Part shown: positions 1 to 8,403 of the stretch, one piece after another
Position numbering within the stretch: position 1 is the first letter of the stretch
How the letters are laid out: each line of letters opens with the position of its first letter
DNA from: Muribaculaceae bacterium
GTDB lineage: Bacteria; Bacteroidota; Bacteroidia; Bacteroidales; Muribaculaceae
Direction: 5' to 3'
DNA length: 23,204 nt
NCBI GenBank assembly: GCA_009775355.1
Contig: VSPN01000046.1
Location: forward strand, 1-23,204
The notes under the pieces: model-generated
Databases searched by the model: none
What the model was told of the DNA's origin: nothing
Seen by the model: the letters and a program-made list of their open reading frames with translations, nothing else
Translations under genes and position numbers: made by a program

Positions 1-10
1 GCTACCAAAA

Positions 11-40
11 GAATCGGCAACTTTTTCAAGCTGCCGATTC
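11..40. other. Hairpin at the left edge
   Basis: A perfect 9-bp inverted repeat (GAATCGGCA at 11-19, TGCCGATTC at 32-40) continues past one A-C mismatch into three more pairs around a TTTC loop. It lies just before the ATG at 50. The following bases (AATTGTTT) are only weakly T-rich, so it may be the terminator of a gene to the left or an mRNA structure in the leader of the small ORF. Confidence 0.45.
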
Positions 41-49
41 AATTGTTTC

Positions 50-181
50 ATGGCGTTCCTTATCCCGAACTCGCGTTATGAAGAAAGAATGCAAGAAACA
101 GCACGGGTCCTTGATCAGAAGCACCGCCTTGAAGAGAAAATCAACGAACTCAACACACAACCCAAAAACTCAAAAAAATGA
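50..181 (+). CDS. Small hypothetical protein, 43 aa
   Basis: This is a short ORF starting MAFLIPNSRYEERMQETA and ending in a Lys/Asn-rich tail. The reading frame is open back to base 2, so it could be the end of a longer gene cut by the window, but the hairpin at 11-40 just before the ATG argues for a start at 50. Most of the protein looks like one charged amphipathic helix, with alternating Glu/Arg/Lys and Leu/Val. Its TGA overlaps the ATG of the next gene (ATGA at 178-181), a common sign of translational coupling. I recognise no family. The coupling is the main reason to believe it is translated. Confidence 0.4.
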   Translation: MAFLIPNSRYEERMQETARVLDQKHRLEEKINELNTQPKNSKK

Positions 182-606
182 CAACATCCAACACCAACAA
201 AACCCTCTCGACAATCGCAGCTCACCGCATCGAAGACCTGTTTGATGACTTCTGTATCTACGTCGCCAAGCGCTACGGTGCCAGCTACGATGATGCAATC
301 CTTGACTGGAACTGCGTCGGCGCAACCTTCCGCTACTTCGGACGCAACATCCACATCCAGCTCAAAGTCTGGGAACACAGCAACGGCCACAACACCCTCC
401 CCGACGACATTATTGTCCTCTCCGACTTCGTGACCGGGAGCGGTAACTCCCACGACAAAAACGAGTTCCTCGCCCTCTGCCACTTCATCTTCGAGCACGG
501 CTCCCGCCACGGCTTCAAACACCTCGCAGTCGAGACCCCTATTGTCACCTTCACCAAAGAAGTCGCCGTCCCCAACACCCTCATCCCCTGCATGAAGTTC
601 GCGTAA
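178..606 (+). CDS. Hypothetical protein, 142 aa
   Basis: I do not recognise the family. The protein is soluble in appearance, with no signal peptide or membrane segment. After a Thr/Asn-rich start it has a helical stretch (about residues 15-35) and then alternating strand-like segments (GATFRYFGRNIHIQLKVW, about 48-65) with many His and aromatic residues. Codon use is strikingly C-ending (ATC, TAC, GTC, CTC), unlike the AT-richer genes to the right, which suggests a different origin. The start is set by the ATGA overlap with the preceding small ORF; no Shine-Dalgarno sequence is seen, only an A-rich leader. A strong terminator follows 18 bases after the stop. A long antisense frame over it is a by-product of its high G+C. 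Confidence 0.7.
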   Translation: MTTSNTNKTLSTIAAHRIEDLFDDFCIYVAKRYGASYDDAILDWNCVGATFRYFGRNIHIQLKVWEHSNGHNTLPDDIIVLSDFVTGSGNSHDKNEFLALCHFIFEHGSRHGFKHLAVETPIVTFTKEVAVPNTLIPCMKFA

Positions 607-623
607 TCCCTTAATCCCCATCT

Positions 624-661
624 AGCCCCTCGGTAAATCAACCCTACCGAGGGGCTTTACT
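624..661 (+). terminator. Rho-independent terminator
   Basis: A 12-bp perfect stem (AGCCCCTCGGTA at 624-635 with TACCGAGGGGCT at 645-656) surrounds a 9-base loop, followed by TTTACTATT. It closes the 50-606 transcript. On the minus strand no T-run follows, so it is probably one-directional and does not obviously serve the leftward operon that ends at 766. Confidence 0.85.
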
Positions 662-765
662 ATTCTCCACTTCCACACATATAAATAAATTGTATACCAC
701 CGATTTCCGCTAGTAAAATTTGTGCTCATACAACTATCTTATATCCAAAGGAACTCATCAATAGA

Positions 766-2532
766 TTAACTGGTATGAAAAAACTTTGCAATAGGATAGC
801 TCATAAAGTATTTCTGTTCATTAGCGTTAAGCCTATTGAAGATTCTTTTTGCTTGTTTATGTTCATCGGCTAAAATCAAAGCGCCTAATTTCATTTGCTT
901 GTCAGTCATCTCATCAGCAAAATCTAGGAGTTCATCTATCTCCGAATCTGTTAACACTCGTTCTCGTTTGACAATCTGCATACGATTAAGATATGCTATC
1001 TCGCTAGGAAAACTCTCATGAGAATATAGCCAATCCGCAATTTCTTTGATTGCAGAAAAAAGTCGTGTAGAGTTGGTTTTATCGTAGGCTTCCAACATAT
1101 GCAATACGTCAAAATTGGCGGCTGTTAATGCGTCTGGCAAAGGCTTTTGTATTCTCTCATAAGACTTGACCATATCCTCGTAAGGAATATTATCGAGAGA
1201 AACAAACGCTTCTACAGGCAAGCAAGAGTAAATAGGCATTGTTACCGATGAATCCGCAACTAATGGCAGTCTGAACTCATCTTTATCCTCAAAGGCATTT
1301 CCCACGCGATACTCTCCATCACGAACTTTCTCAAACGAAAAAAGTAATTCAAGATTCGCGATTTTTGTTCGCTGAAATAGTTTTTGCTCTTTTTTTGATA
1401 AGACCACGTGATTCTTATTGAAAAGATTGTCTAACCATCTTAGCCATTCAAAATCATCATCTGTCATATCAATTATAGATAGTTCTTTCTTAACTCCGAG
1501 CCCATCAAGGGTTTGTTTAATCCTCTTCCAAAAAGGTAAGCTTGCTTTAATCATGTCAAGAATCTCACCTTCTTTATCAAATTGTACGGATCGCCAATGA
1601 TGTTCTCCAACAACCAAGTCCTTCTTTTCAATCAAGTCTTTTATAAAAGATAGTTCTGTGATTTTTTCAGAAAGTGTCCCATTGTGCATAGTATAACGAG
1701 AAGAACGGAATCCAATGGTATCTTTTGTCACAAATCCAGATAAAAACAAGCAATTCCCAATTATAATTTCAGTTTCTCCTTTCCCTATAGTAGAATAATA
1801 ATTTGAATAATAGATTGTATCACCTACCTTTACAGGTTGATAAACAGTTGTACCCATTTGAAGTTGGAAGGGCCCATCTTGAATAGGTAACGAAATTCCT
1901 TCCTTGGTCTTCATATAGATGTGGTGGTAACCGCCTAATGCTAATGCATGCATCGGGTTCATTCCTTTGGATATTGGGATGGAGAATTCTAAGGTAGGCG
2001 CTTCCTGAGATAATAATAGTTCTCTGGTAGCCATTGGTTGATGAGCGAAACTACTTTGTTTTTCTTTGTCACCGATAAACTCAAGCAGTCTGCTTTCAAA
2101 CTCCTCAAGAGGTAAATCGAGACGTTCAAACATAACTCGTAATTCCCGTTCTCCATCTTGTCTCATGAAAAGATGACGAATATCTACAAGTGTCAGGAGA
2201 TTGTAATATATTACTGGAGTTTTCCTATTTGCAGTGTCAACCACGAAATAAGCAATTCCACCTTCTTTCGCATAGTTTTCAAGCGCTGCCCTCTTTATAG
2301 AGTATTCATTGATGCTTTTCTTCCATCGCAAAGATCGACCTTTTACTTGAACTGGGATACGAGCAATGAGATTTTCAGCACTGAAAGGTTCAGCAGAATG
2401 AAAATGTAGGCTGTCATCCCACAAAAGACCTTTGTCATTTGTGGGGATGTTGCAGTCTACTCGTTTGGAATCGATAAAATATTCAAATAGAGCCTTTACA
2501 GCTGCTTGTTCACTCTTTTTGCTGTTACCCAT
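766..2532 (-). CDS. DUF4365-like (PD-(D/E)XK) N-terminal protein, 588 aa, helicase partner
   Basis: The N-terminal ~130 residues resemble the DUF4365 / PD-(D/E)XK nuclease-like fold: an early helix (residues 3-20, with E8), acidic residues W38-D39-D40, then a strand ending in RIPVQVKG (58-65), where Q62 and K64 would be the Q-x-K form of the catalytic signature, followed by a helix and a strand (GGIAYFVVD). The remaining ~450 residues are unfamiliar: a mixed middle region and a helical C-terminus (about 440-588). No transmembrane segment is seen. The frame is open to a TTG at 2541, but the ATG at 2532 (MGNSKKSEQ) is the better start and lies 5 nt after the stop of the upstream helicase gene, so the two are surely co-transcribed. 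A role as nuclease or sensor subunit of that helicase in phage defence is inference. The gene is AT-richer than the helicase gene. Confidence 0.7.
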   Translation of the reverse strand: MGNSKKSEQAAVKALFEYFIDSKRVDCNIPTNDKGLLWDDSLHFHSAEPFSAENLIARIPVQVKGRSLRWKKSINEYSIKRAALENYAKEGGIAYFVVDTANRKTPVIYYNLLTLVDIRHLFMRQDGERELRVMFERLDLPLEEFESRLLEFIGDKEKQSSFAHQPMATRELLLSQEAPTLEFSIPISKGMNPMHALALGGYHHIYMKTKEGISLPIQDGPFQLQMGTTVYQPVKVGDTIYYSNYYSTIGKGETEIIIGNCLFLSGFVTKDTIGFRSSRYTMHNGTLSEKITELSFIKDLIEKKDLVVGEHHWRSVQFDKEGEILDMIKASLPFWKRIKQTLDGLGVKKELSIIDMTDDDFEWLRWLDNLFNKNHVVLSKKEQKLFQRTKIANLELLFSFEKVRDGEYRVGNAFEDKDEFRLPLVADSSVTMPIYSCLPVEAFVSLDNIPYEDMVKSYERIQKPLPDALTAANFDVLHMLEAYDKTNSTRLFSAIKEIADWLYSHESFPSEIAYLNRMQIVKRERVLTDSEIDELLDFADEMTDKQMKLGALILADEHKQAKRIFNRLNANEQKYFMSYPIAKFFHTS

Positions 2533-2537
2533 AATTG

Positions 2538-5500
2538 TCAAATTAAATCCTCAATCTCGTCAATAACTTTCTTGATTGCGATACTATCTATGCTGCCGTT
2601 ATCGTCATCGCGTGTGGTAAAAATATTCTCACCCTCCTCATAGCCGATAGACTTGTAGAATTCGAGTTTTCTTTTCCATGCTTCAGCATAAGAAGGTACG
2701 TTGAGCATTCCGAGATGTTCAAGTATTATGGGATCTCCCGAGGCATCCTCAAATGTAAAGTCTGGGATACAACGCTTTCCATTTTCTTCAAGTGTGCGCT
2801 CATACTCGAACTCAATACCACGTTGATGTAGCATATTGGCGATAATCACTTCTGACTTACTCCGAACAATCAAGCCGTCCTTCAGTGTCTTATGTATGAG
2901 TCCTTCAACATAGGGTATTTTCGTTTTTTCTTCTCGCACCGAATATTCGAATAGATTTGTGTTTCGACGTCCGAGCACGGAATACTGCGGCTTGGTAAAT
3001 TCCCGCAACCAAGATGGAGAGTCTTCTATAAATAGAATAAGCTTGGCTTTGGCACGGGTTAATGCAGTATATATGAGTTCGCGAGAAAGAATTCGTCCTG
3101 TTTTGGGAAGCACTACCAACACGGTATCAAAGTCTGATCCTTGACTTTTGTGGATTGTGATAGCATATGCCAACTCCAATTCAGATTCTCGGTCTCCCTT
3201 TATAGAATTGTATTTGAAAAAGCACTCGGGATAGCCACTGAATACAACACTTGCTTCCTTGCCATTGGCAAATTTTACGAAGCCAATTTGACCATTAGAC
3301 AATTGCTTTTTATCTCCCTTATTAGATTTCTTAGTAGTATTGGCCAACTGAATAACCTTATCGGCGTAGCATATGTATTCCGTGGACATTTCAGTGGAAT
3401 ATTGCGCTTTGCCATGACCAACCCATTCTTGAAACATATTGTTGAGCTCAAATGCGCCCCACATAGGGTGAATCACCGGTGTGAGCACTTGGAATCTCTC
3501 AACCAACTCTGGTTTTCTATATGCAGCGTCAATGTCGTCAAGTCCGAGCCTTCGTAATAAAGCAGAACTTAACGTGTTGTCATCAGCCTTCAGTTCTTTT
3601 TTCAAAACATCGTTCAGCGATGTTCTAAGTTGAGTCTCGTCTGTCCAAGTATAGACCATCAGATCATTGCTCAAATTTCCTGATTCGATTTTGTCGAAAA
3701 TCTTGTCAGAATCCTTAGCAGGCTTACTTCCGGAAAACCATGAGGCAAGAGTCAGAACATCCGAATCGCCAGATTTTATAGTACGGACCACCGTTTCAAG
3801 TCTTGTTACAGCTAACCTCAGATTGGCCTCTTGTTTTGGATTATTAAGGAAATTGTAAAGGTCGGCAAATGGACGGCCTTCTCCAATAGGAGGAAGCTGA
3901 TAAGGGTCTCCAATCAAAATAATTCTTTGAACCGTTTTTAGGTCCAGAGCATTCAAAAGGATAAAAAACTCTTTGCTTGTCAGCATCGAACATTCATCTA
4001 TGATGATGTTTTTGTACTCGGAGCACCTTTTGTTTTCATAGTTCGACGGTAAGCAGCATTCCATTTTATCCCAATTGAAGAAACCCCTCTTGGTTAGGAA
4101 CTGCGCAATTGTGAACGCTGTGACACCATCCGCCATCTGCCCGAGACGCACTCTTGCTTTACCAGTTGGAGCGAGCAACAAAACACCTTCATTTCTTATC
4201 TGGGAAGAATCAAGGAATGCTTTCACGACAGTCGTTTTACCAGTACCGGCAGGACCGGTGAGTACAGACAGTCTCTTGTCGCAGAACATTTCAAGAGCCT
4301 TAATCTGATCTTTGACAGCGGCAACACTTCGTGGATTGTTTTCGTCAAAGCCATTGATTGAACTTTTGACTATGCTCTCCCAATTTTCCTTTATGGGATT
4401 CTTGACTGATTTAGCGGCACGGGCTTTGAATTTGCTTCTAAGAAATTTTTCAATTTCAAAATACTCCTTCAATTGGAGTGCAGAATCACAGGCATTCGCT
4501 TCTGGGTCTGAAACACCGTCAACGAAGGCCAGTGTTTCTTCCATGAAATTTCGCTTGTTCGCAATATAATTCTTCGGCAGTTTTACATCGTATACTTTCA
4601 AAGATTCTTCCAAATAATCTGTAATCTCCGTGATTGAAAGCAGTGTATCACCTTCCGAAAGCTGCCACTTCAGTTTGAACGTGATTGATGAGCGGATTCG
4701 ACGCTCGTCAATCCTTGTGTCGATACGTGACGGATGTTCCGGAAGCCAATCACCTTGGATTTCGGAGTCTGGAATAACTCCTAAGTCTACCATCTCTGTG
4801 GTGACATACCGACTATCGTTAAGCTCGCTTTCCTCACTGATGATATAGGGGTTTTCAAGGATTCGTGAGTATGAAGTATCATCATCATACCATTTTTCCA
4901 CTACCTCTTGGCTAATTTCAAAACGAGAGAGAAGTTCAAGTAATTTTTTACCTTCTTCGCTCGTACTCATCCATGTAGCTTTGTAATGGGCCAATTCTGA
5001 TTTATAGACTGCATTATGTATCTGAATTTCTCCCTTAACAAGTTTAGAGAAAGCAATCCATGGATTGTCCTTTAAGCCACAATGCCCCTCACGCCGTAAA
5101 TCCTGCTCTATCAGATATGCGTAATTTATGCCGATTGCTCTCAAACATTCCGCAAACGCAGGGAAGGGCCCAATCATCGACTTCACTTTGGAAATTTGCT
5201 CATCGATCCAGCGCAATTGCCTGTCCCAATCACCTACAACCAGCCCGTGACTTTTCACGTTTCTGAGACATTCGTATGCAGCGTTGAGAATTATCAGCAT
5301 ACTATGATTGCTGACATATTCGCATCCATAAGAAAGCTCATTGAAAATTCTTTGGCTATTTCCCAGTTTATCAAGTGACAGCTTTATCTGGTCGATAGCT
5401 TGGAATTTTGTAATACCAAGCTTGTCAATGAAATATTCATCTTTAAGAGCCAGATACTCATGATATGGCAACAAGAAACCCCTTGACTCCGACAGATTCG

Positions 5501-6161
5501 GGCGGATTGAGTGCTCCATAGCAAGTTCCCACATTGGGTAAGTAACCTCCGACCGAGAATTATATGTCATTATGCCATTCACTTTTGTGACTTCGCCCAT
5601 TCCGACAATAAGTCGGTGGCAATCCTCATCAACCGGATTGCCATTCTTGCAATAGAACACGGCCAGCGAACCCTCGGGGCTTATTTCAGAAGAAAACCAA
5701 TTCAGAATGTCCAATTGTCTTCTGGCTCCGAACACCCATGATGTCCTGAATGGAGCATCTTCATCATCCGCAAAATGAGGACAACGAGCAGTAATCTCTT
5801 CCTCATTGTCTTTTGACATATATCTGAAAGGCACCCCCATAAAAGAGTATGGAGCCACATATACTGTGGTTGGCAGAAGTGCGTTGTGTGGAAGGTTTCG
5901 GTTCTTAGCATAAACATGATTGAATTCACGGCTATAACCTTCAGGGCTCATAAATGCTCCGTTTTCTCCTTTACACGCGGGGAGATTGTTTGGGCACAAT
6001 TTGCACCACTTCATGCCGGCACACTTATTCTCCGCTTCATCGTCCTTCACTTCGGCTATGCGGGGAAGTGTGCGGCAAAACGGATTGTCGCCGGGTCGTT
6101 GGCAAACACTACCGTCCCATTTATGGTCGTGCCATGGCACTCTTATCGAAATATGCTTCAT
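2538..6161 (-). CDS. RecD-like SF1 helicase with Cys-rich N-terminus and C-terminal nuclease domain, 1207 aa
   Basis: Domains in order. Residues 1-65 hold six Cys (C20, C29, C47, C53, C56, C63) plus His/Trp (PWHDHKW), likely a metal-binding module. A long region of unknown fold follows to ~600. The SF1 helicase core starts near 630 with Walker A GPAGTGKT, then IIIDECSM (~720), GDPYQLPP (~752), a UvrD_C_2-like HKSQGSDFDTV (~1005) and YTALTRAKAKL (~1035). The end (~1095-1207) is a nuclease-like domain with RSKSEVIIANML, CIPDFTF (~1130) and LEHLGML (~1147), the pattern seen at the C-terminus of other UvrD-like helicases. The frame is open to an ATG at 6230, but that lies upstream of the likely promoter box; the second ATG at 6161 (MKHISIRVPW) is chosen. 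It should unwind and probably cut DNA. It heads the operon with the 588-aa gene. Confidence 0.85.
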   Translation of the reverse strand: MKHISIRVPWHDHKWDGSVCQRPGDNPFCRTLPRIAEVKDDEAENKCAGMKWCKLCPNNLPACKGENGAFMSPEGYSREFNHVYAKNRNLPHNALLPTTVYVAPYSFMGVPFRYMSKDNEEEITARCPHFADDEDAPFRTSWVFGARRQLDILNWFSSEISPEGSLAVFYCKNGNPVDEDCHRLIVGMGEVTKVNGIMTYNSRSEVTYPMWELAMEHSIRPNLSESRGFLLPYHEYLALKDEYFIDKLGITKFQAIDQIKLSLDKLGNSQRIFNELSYGCEYVSNHSMLIILNAAYECLRNVKSHGLVVGDWDRQLRWIDEQISKVKSMIGPFPAFAECLRAIGINYAYLIEQDLRREGHCGLKDNPWIAFSKLVKGEIQIHNAVYKSELAHYKATWMSTSEEGKKLLELLSRFEISQEVVEKWYDDDTSYSRILENPYIISEESELNDSRYVTTEMVDLGVIPDSEIQGDWLPEHPSRIDTRIDERRIRSSITFKLKWQLSEGDTLLSITEITDYLEESLKVYDVKLPKNYIANKRNFMEETLAFVDGVSDPEANACDSALQLKEYFEIEKFLRSKFKARAAKSVKNPIKENWESIVKSSINGFDENNPRSVAAVKDQIKALEMFCDKRLSVLTGPAGTGKTTVVKAFLDSSQIRNEGVLLLAPTGKARVRLGQMADGVTAFTIAQFLTKRGFFNWDKMECCLPSNYENKRCSEYKNIIIDECSMLTSKEFFILLNALDLKTVQRIILIGDPYQLPPIGEGRPFADLYNFLNNPKQEANLRLAVTRLETVVRTIKSGDSDVLTLASWFSGSKPAKDSDKIFDKIESGNLSNDLMVYTWTDETQLRTSLNDVLKKELKADDNTLSSALLRRLGLDDIDAAYRKPELVERFQVLTPVIHPMWGAFELNNMFQEWVGHGKAQYSTEMSTEYICYADKVIQLANTTKKSNKGDKKQLSNGQIGFVKFANGKEASVVFSGYPECFFKYNSIKGDRESELELAYAITIHKSQGSDFDTVLVVLPKTGRILSRELIYTALTRAKAKLILFIEDSPSWLREFTKPQYSVLGRRNTNLFEYSVREEKTKIPYVEGLIHKTLKDGLIVRSKSEVIIANMLHQRGIEFEYERTLEENGKRCIPDFTFEDASGDPIILEHLGMLNVPSYAEAWKRKLEFYKSIGYEEGENIFTTRDDDNGSIDSIAIKKVIDEIEDLI

Positions 6162-6185
6162 ATTTATGTTCTGTCGGTATTCAAA

Positions 6186-6241
6186 GTGCAAATTTACTAA
6201 AAATATTGTGATTGTGTCGTAAAATTTCACTAAATTTGCAC
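6186..6241. promoter_or_regulatory. Divergent promoter region with mirror-image -7 boxes
   Basis: An 11-bp inverted repeat, GTGCAAATTTA (6186-6196) and TAAATTTGCAC (6231-6241), places a Bacteroidetes-type -7 box (TAnnTTTG) facing each way: one for the helicase operon (start 6161) and one for the regulator/R-M operon (start 6267). Predicted leaders are about 20 nt each. The -33 elements are weak; TTG occurs at 6206-6208 and 6212-6214 for the plus direction. A tandem ATTGTG repeat (6205-6210, 6211-6216) covers the centre and is a possible operator for the adjacent XRE-type protein. Confidence 0.6.
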
Positions 6242-6266
6242 GTCATATCAACATGTTTGAATCTAT

Positions 6267-6473
6267 ATGGAAAAGATTAACCGTATCAAAGCAGTTCTTG
6301 CAGAAACTGGATATACCGGAAAATGGCTTGCTGATCAAGTCGGGCGTGATAAGGCAACGGTTTCTAAATGGTGTACAAATACCATTCAACCAGACTTAAA
6401 TATGCTTGTAAAAATTGCCGAAGTCCTGCGAGTGAATGTTCGGGAGCTTTTGGTAGAGAAAAACTTTGAATGA
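6267..6473 (+). CDS. XRE-family helix-turn-helix regulator, 68 aa
   Basis: This is a minimal Cro/C1-type DNA-binding protein with almost nothing beyond the domain. The helix-turn-helix covers about residues 17-40 (TGKWLADQVGRDKATVSKWC), followed by the typical closing helices (PDLNMLVKIAEVLRVNVREL). The length fits controller-type regulators that sit before restriction-modification genes. It is the first gene after the divergent promoter region and lies 37 nt before hsdM in the same direction, so it is probably co-transcribed with hsdMSR. It probably binds the symmetric promoter region and represses or balances both operons; that is inference from position and family. No function in metabolism is suggested by its neighbours. 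Confidence 0.88.
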   Translation: MEKINRIKAVLAETGYTGKWLADQVGRDKATVSKWCTNTIQPDLNMLVKIAEVLRVNVRELLVEKNFE

Positions 6474-6510
6474 TTACATTTTCCATCATGGTTAAAATTT
6501 AGTTAGATTT

Positions 6511-8403
6511 ATGGCAGACCAATCCTCAATAAAGCAGCTTGAAGCCGACCTATGGAGTGCGGCTGACGTATTGCGTTCAAGTGCGAATCTGAATGCTAAT
6601 CAATATTGTATGCCGGTGCTGGGCCTGTTGTTCTTGAAGTATGCCTACGGGCGATACAAGAGAGTCGAGGTCGAGCTGATGAAAAACCGTCCGTCACGCG
6701 GAGGTGTGAAGATGCCCGTCACGGCACAGGACTTCCGCGCCAAGAGCGCACTTTATCTTCCCCGCGAGGCTCAATATGATTATCTGCTTAATCTGCCGGG
6801 CAATATCGCCTCTGCAAATATCGTTGATGAGCAAAAACGCCAATTAACGAGCCTCGGTGATGTGGTCAACTACGCCATGCGACTTATTGAGCAACAGACC
6901 GACCAATTGAAAGGCATACTCCCCGATACATACAACATTATCAACGATGAAGTTCTTGCCAAACTGCTTCGCATTTTCAACAACGACAAGCTTGAACAAG
7001 TTGGCGGCGATGTTATCGGACGCATATACGAATATTTCACAGGCAAATTTTCTAAGGCCATTGCTGATGACGACGGTGTATTTTTCACGCCAAAGTCGTT
7101 GGTGCAGATGATTGTCAATATAATCGAACCTTCTCACGGCACAGTCCTTGACCCGGCCTGTGGCAGTGGTGGTATGTTTGTACAGTCTGGCGACTTCGTT
7201 AACAATCATGGCATGAATGCCAATTCAGCCCTTACATTTTACGGTCAGGAAAAGGTGACATTCAACGCCCGTCTATGCCTTATGAATATGGCCGTCCATG
7301 GACTCAATGCCATTATCAAAAGCGGCGACGAGGCCAACACATACACTCAGGATGCCCACAACCTCGTCGGCGAGTGCGACTTTGTGATGGCAAATCCACC
7401 GTTCAATGTTAATGGTGTCGAGGAGGCGACTGTCTCCGGCTCAAACCGTCTGCCGTTCGGTCTCCCTGCTGTAAACAAAGACAAAGAAATCAGCAACGCC
7501 AATTATCTTTGGATTCAGTATTTCTACGCTTATCTAAACGAAACCGGGCGCGCCGGATTCGTCATGGCGTCATCGGCTACTGACTCGCAAAGCAAGGATA
7601 GGACAATCCGTGAGAAATTGGTTAAGACAGGCCATGTTGATTGCCTTATCTCCGTAGCCAACAATTTCTTCTATACGCTGACATTGCCATGTACGCTTTG
7701 GTTCTTTGACAAGAATAAGCGTGAACAAAACCGTGATAAAATCCTTTTCATAGATTCGCGCAACTACTACACCGTTGTAGAGAAAACCCTCAATGAGTGG
7801 AATGAATGGCAGATGCGTAACATCAACGCCATCGTTTGGCTTTATCGTGGCGAAACGGATAAGTACCGCAATCTGATCTCTACATATCGTATGTGGCTCA
7901 ATGACTTCTTCAACCGTTATGACAATGCCGCACTTCAGCCAGTGGAAAAATCTTGGCAGACATACCGAGAGGGTATTGAGGCAACACTTGCCTGCTTCAA
8001 AGGGAATCTAAAAAAGCTCGAAGCCGATATGAAGGCAACTCGCAAGCGTAAGGAGAAAGCGGAACTGAAAGAGTTGGTTGAGGAAACCACAATGCAGGTT
8101 GCCGAAATCACCGAGGCTCTTGATGTGATAAATCAACTCATTTGGCTTGTTGACAAGTTTGGAGAGGACGGAACGTATCGCGATATTCCCGGCTTATGCC
8201 GCATAGCTGACATTTCGGAGGTCGAGGGCAAGAATTTCTCACTTACTCCCGGAGCATACACAGGAGCGGAAGAAACTGCTTCAGATGATGTTGACTTCAC
8301 AGCTCGAATGAAAGAAATACATGCCGAACTTGAAAAGTTGCAGAACGAATCGGCACAGATATTCGCCACAATCAAAGCAAACGAGTCGCTGCTATGGAAA
8401 TGA
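6511..8403 (+). CDS. hsdM: Type I restriction-modification methyltransferase subunit HsdM
   Basis: This is the N6-adenine methyltransferase subunit, which with HsdS methylates the host recognition site and forms the core of the restriction complex. The N-terminal HsdM helical domain spans about residues 5-165. The catalytic domain carries SAM-binding motif I DPACGSGG at 214-221 and catalytic motif IV N295-P-P-F298. The C-terminal part (about 430-630) is long and rich in charged helices, probably coiled coil for contact with HsdS, and includes the usual NFSLTPGAY segment. At 630 aa it is longer than enterobacterial HsdM (about 530) because of this C-terminal part. It starts 37 nt after the XRE gene, and its TGA overlaps the start of hsdS, so translation is coupled. 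All catalytic residues appear intact. Confidence 0.96.
   Translation: MADQSSIKQLEADLWSAADVLRSSANLNANQYCMPVLGLLFLKYAYGRYKRVEVELMKNRPSRGGVKMPVTAQDFRAKSALYLPREAQYDYLLNLPGNIASANIVDEQKRQLTSLGDVVNYAMRLIEQQTDQLKGILPDTYNIINDEVLAKLLRIFNNDKLEQVGGDVIGRIYEYFTGKFSKAIADDDGVFFTPKSLVQMIVNIIEPSHGTVLDPACGSGGMFVQSGDFVNNHGMNANSALTFYGQEKVTFNARLCLMNMAVHGLNAIIKSGDEANTYTQDAHNLVGECDFVMANPPFNVNGVEEATVSGSNRLPFGLPAVNKDKEISNANYLWIQYFYAYLNETGRAGFVMASSATDSQSKDRTIREKLVKTGHVDCLISVANNFFYTLTLPCTLWFFDKNKREQNRDKILFIDSRNYYTVVEKTLNEWNEWQMRNINAIVWLYRGETDKYRNLISTYRMWLNDFFNRYDNAALQPVEKSWQTYREGIEATLACFKGNLKKLEADMKATRKRKEKAELKELVEETTMQVAEITEALDVINQLIWLVDKFGEDGTYRDIPGLCRIADISEVEGKNFSLTPGAYTGAEETASDDVDFTARMKEIHAELEKLQNESAQIFATIKANESLLWK

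Noticed and set aside
115..621. 168-aa ORF on the minus strand opposite the 142-aa gene
   Set aside because: It has a low-complexity Val/Gly/Asp/Glu composition typical of an antisense frame of a GC-rich gene, and it runs through the terminator stem region. The plus-strand gene with its coupled start is better supported.
2533..2541. TTG at 2541 as the start of the 588-aa gene
   Set aside because: It adds only three residues and overlaps the helicase stop; an ATG three codons later at 2532 is a normal start.
6162..6230. Upstream ATG at 6230 as the helicase start
   Set aside because: The extra 23 residues would be coded upstream of the likely -7 box at 6189-6196, and the sequence MKHISIRVPW from 6161 looks like a natural N-terminus.
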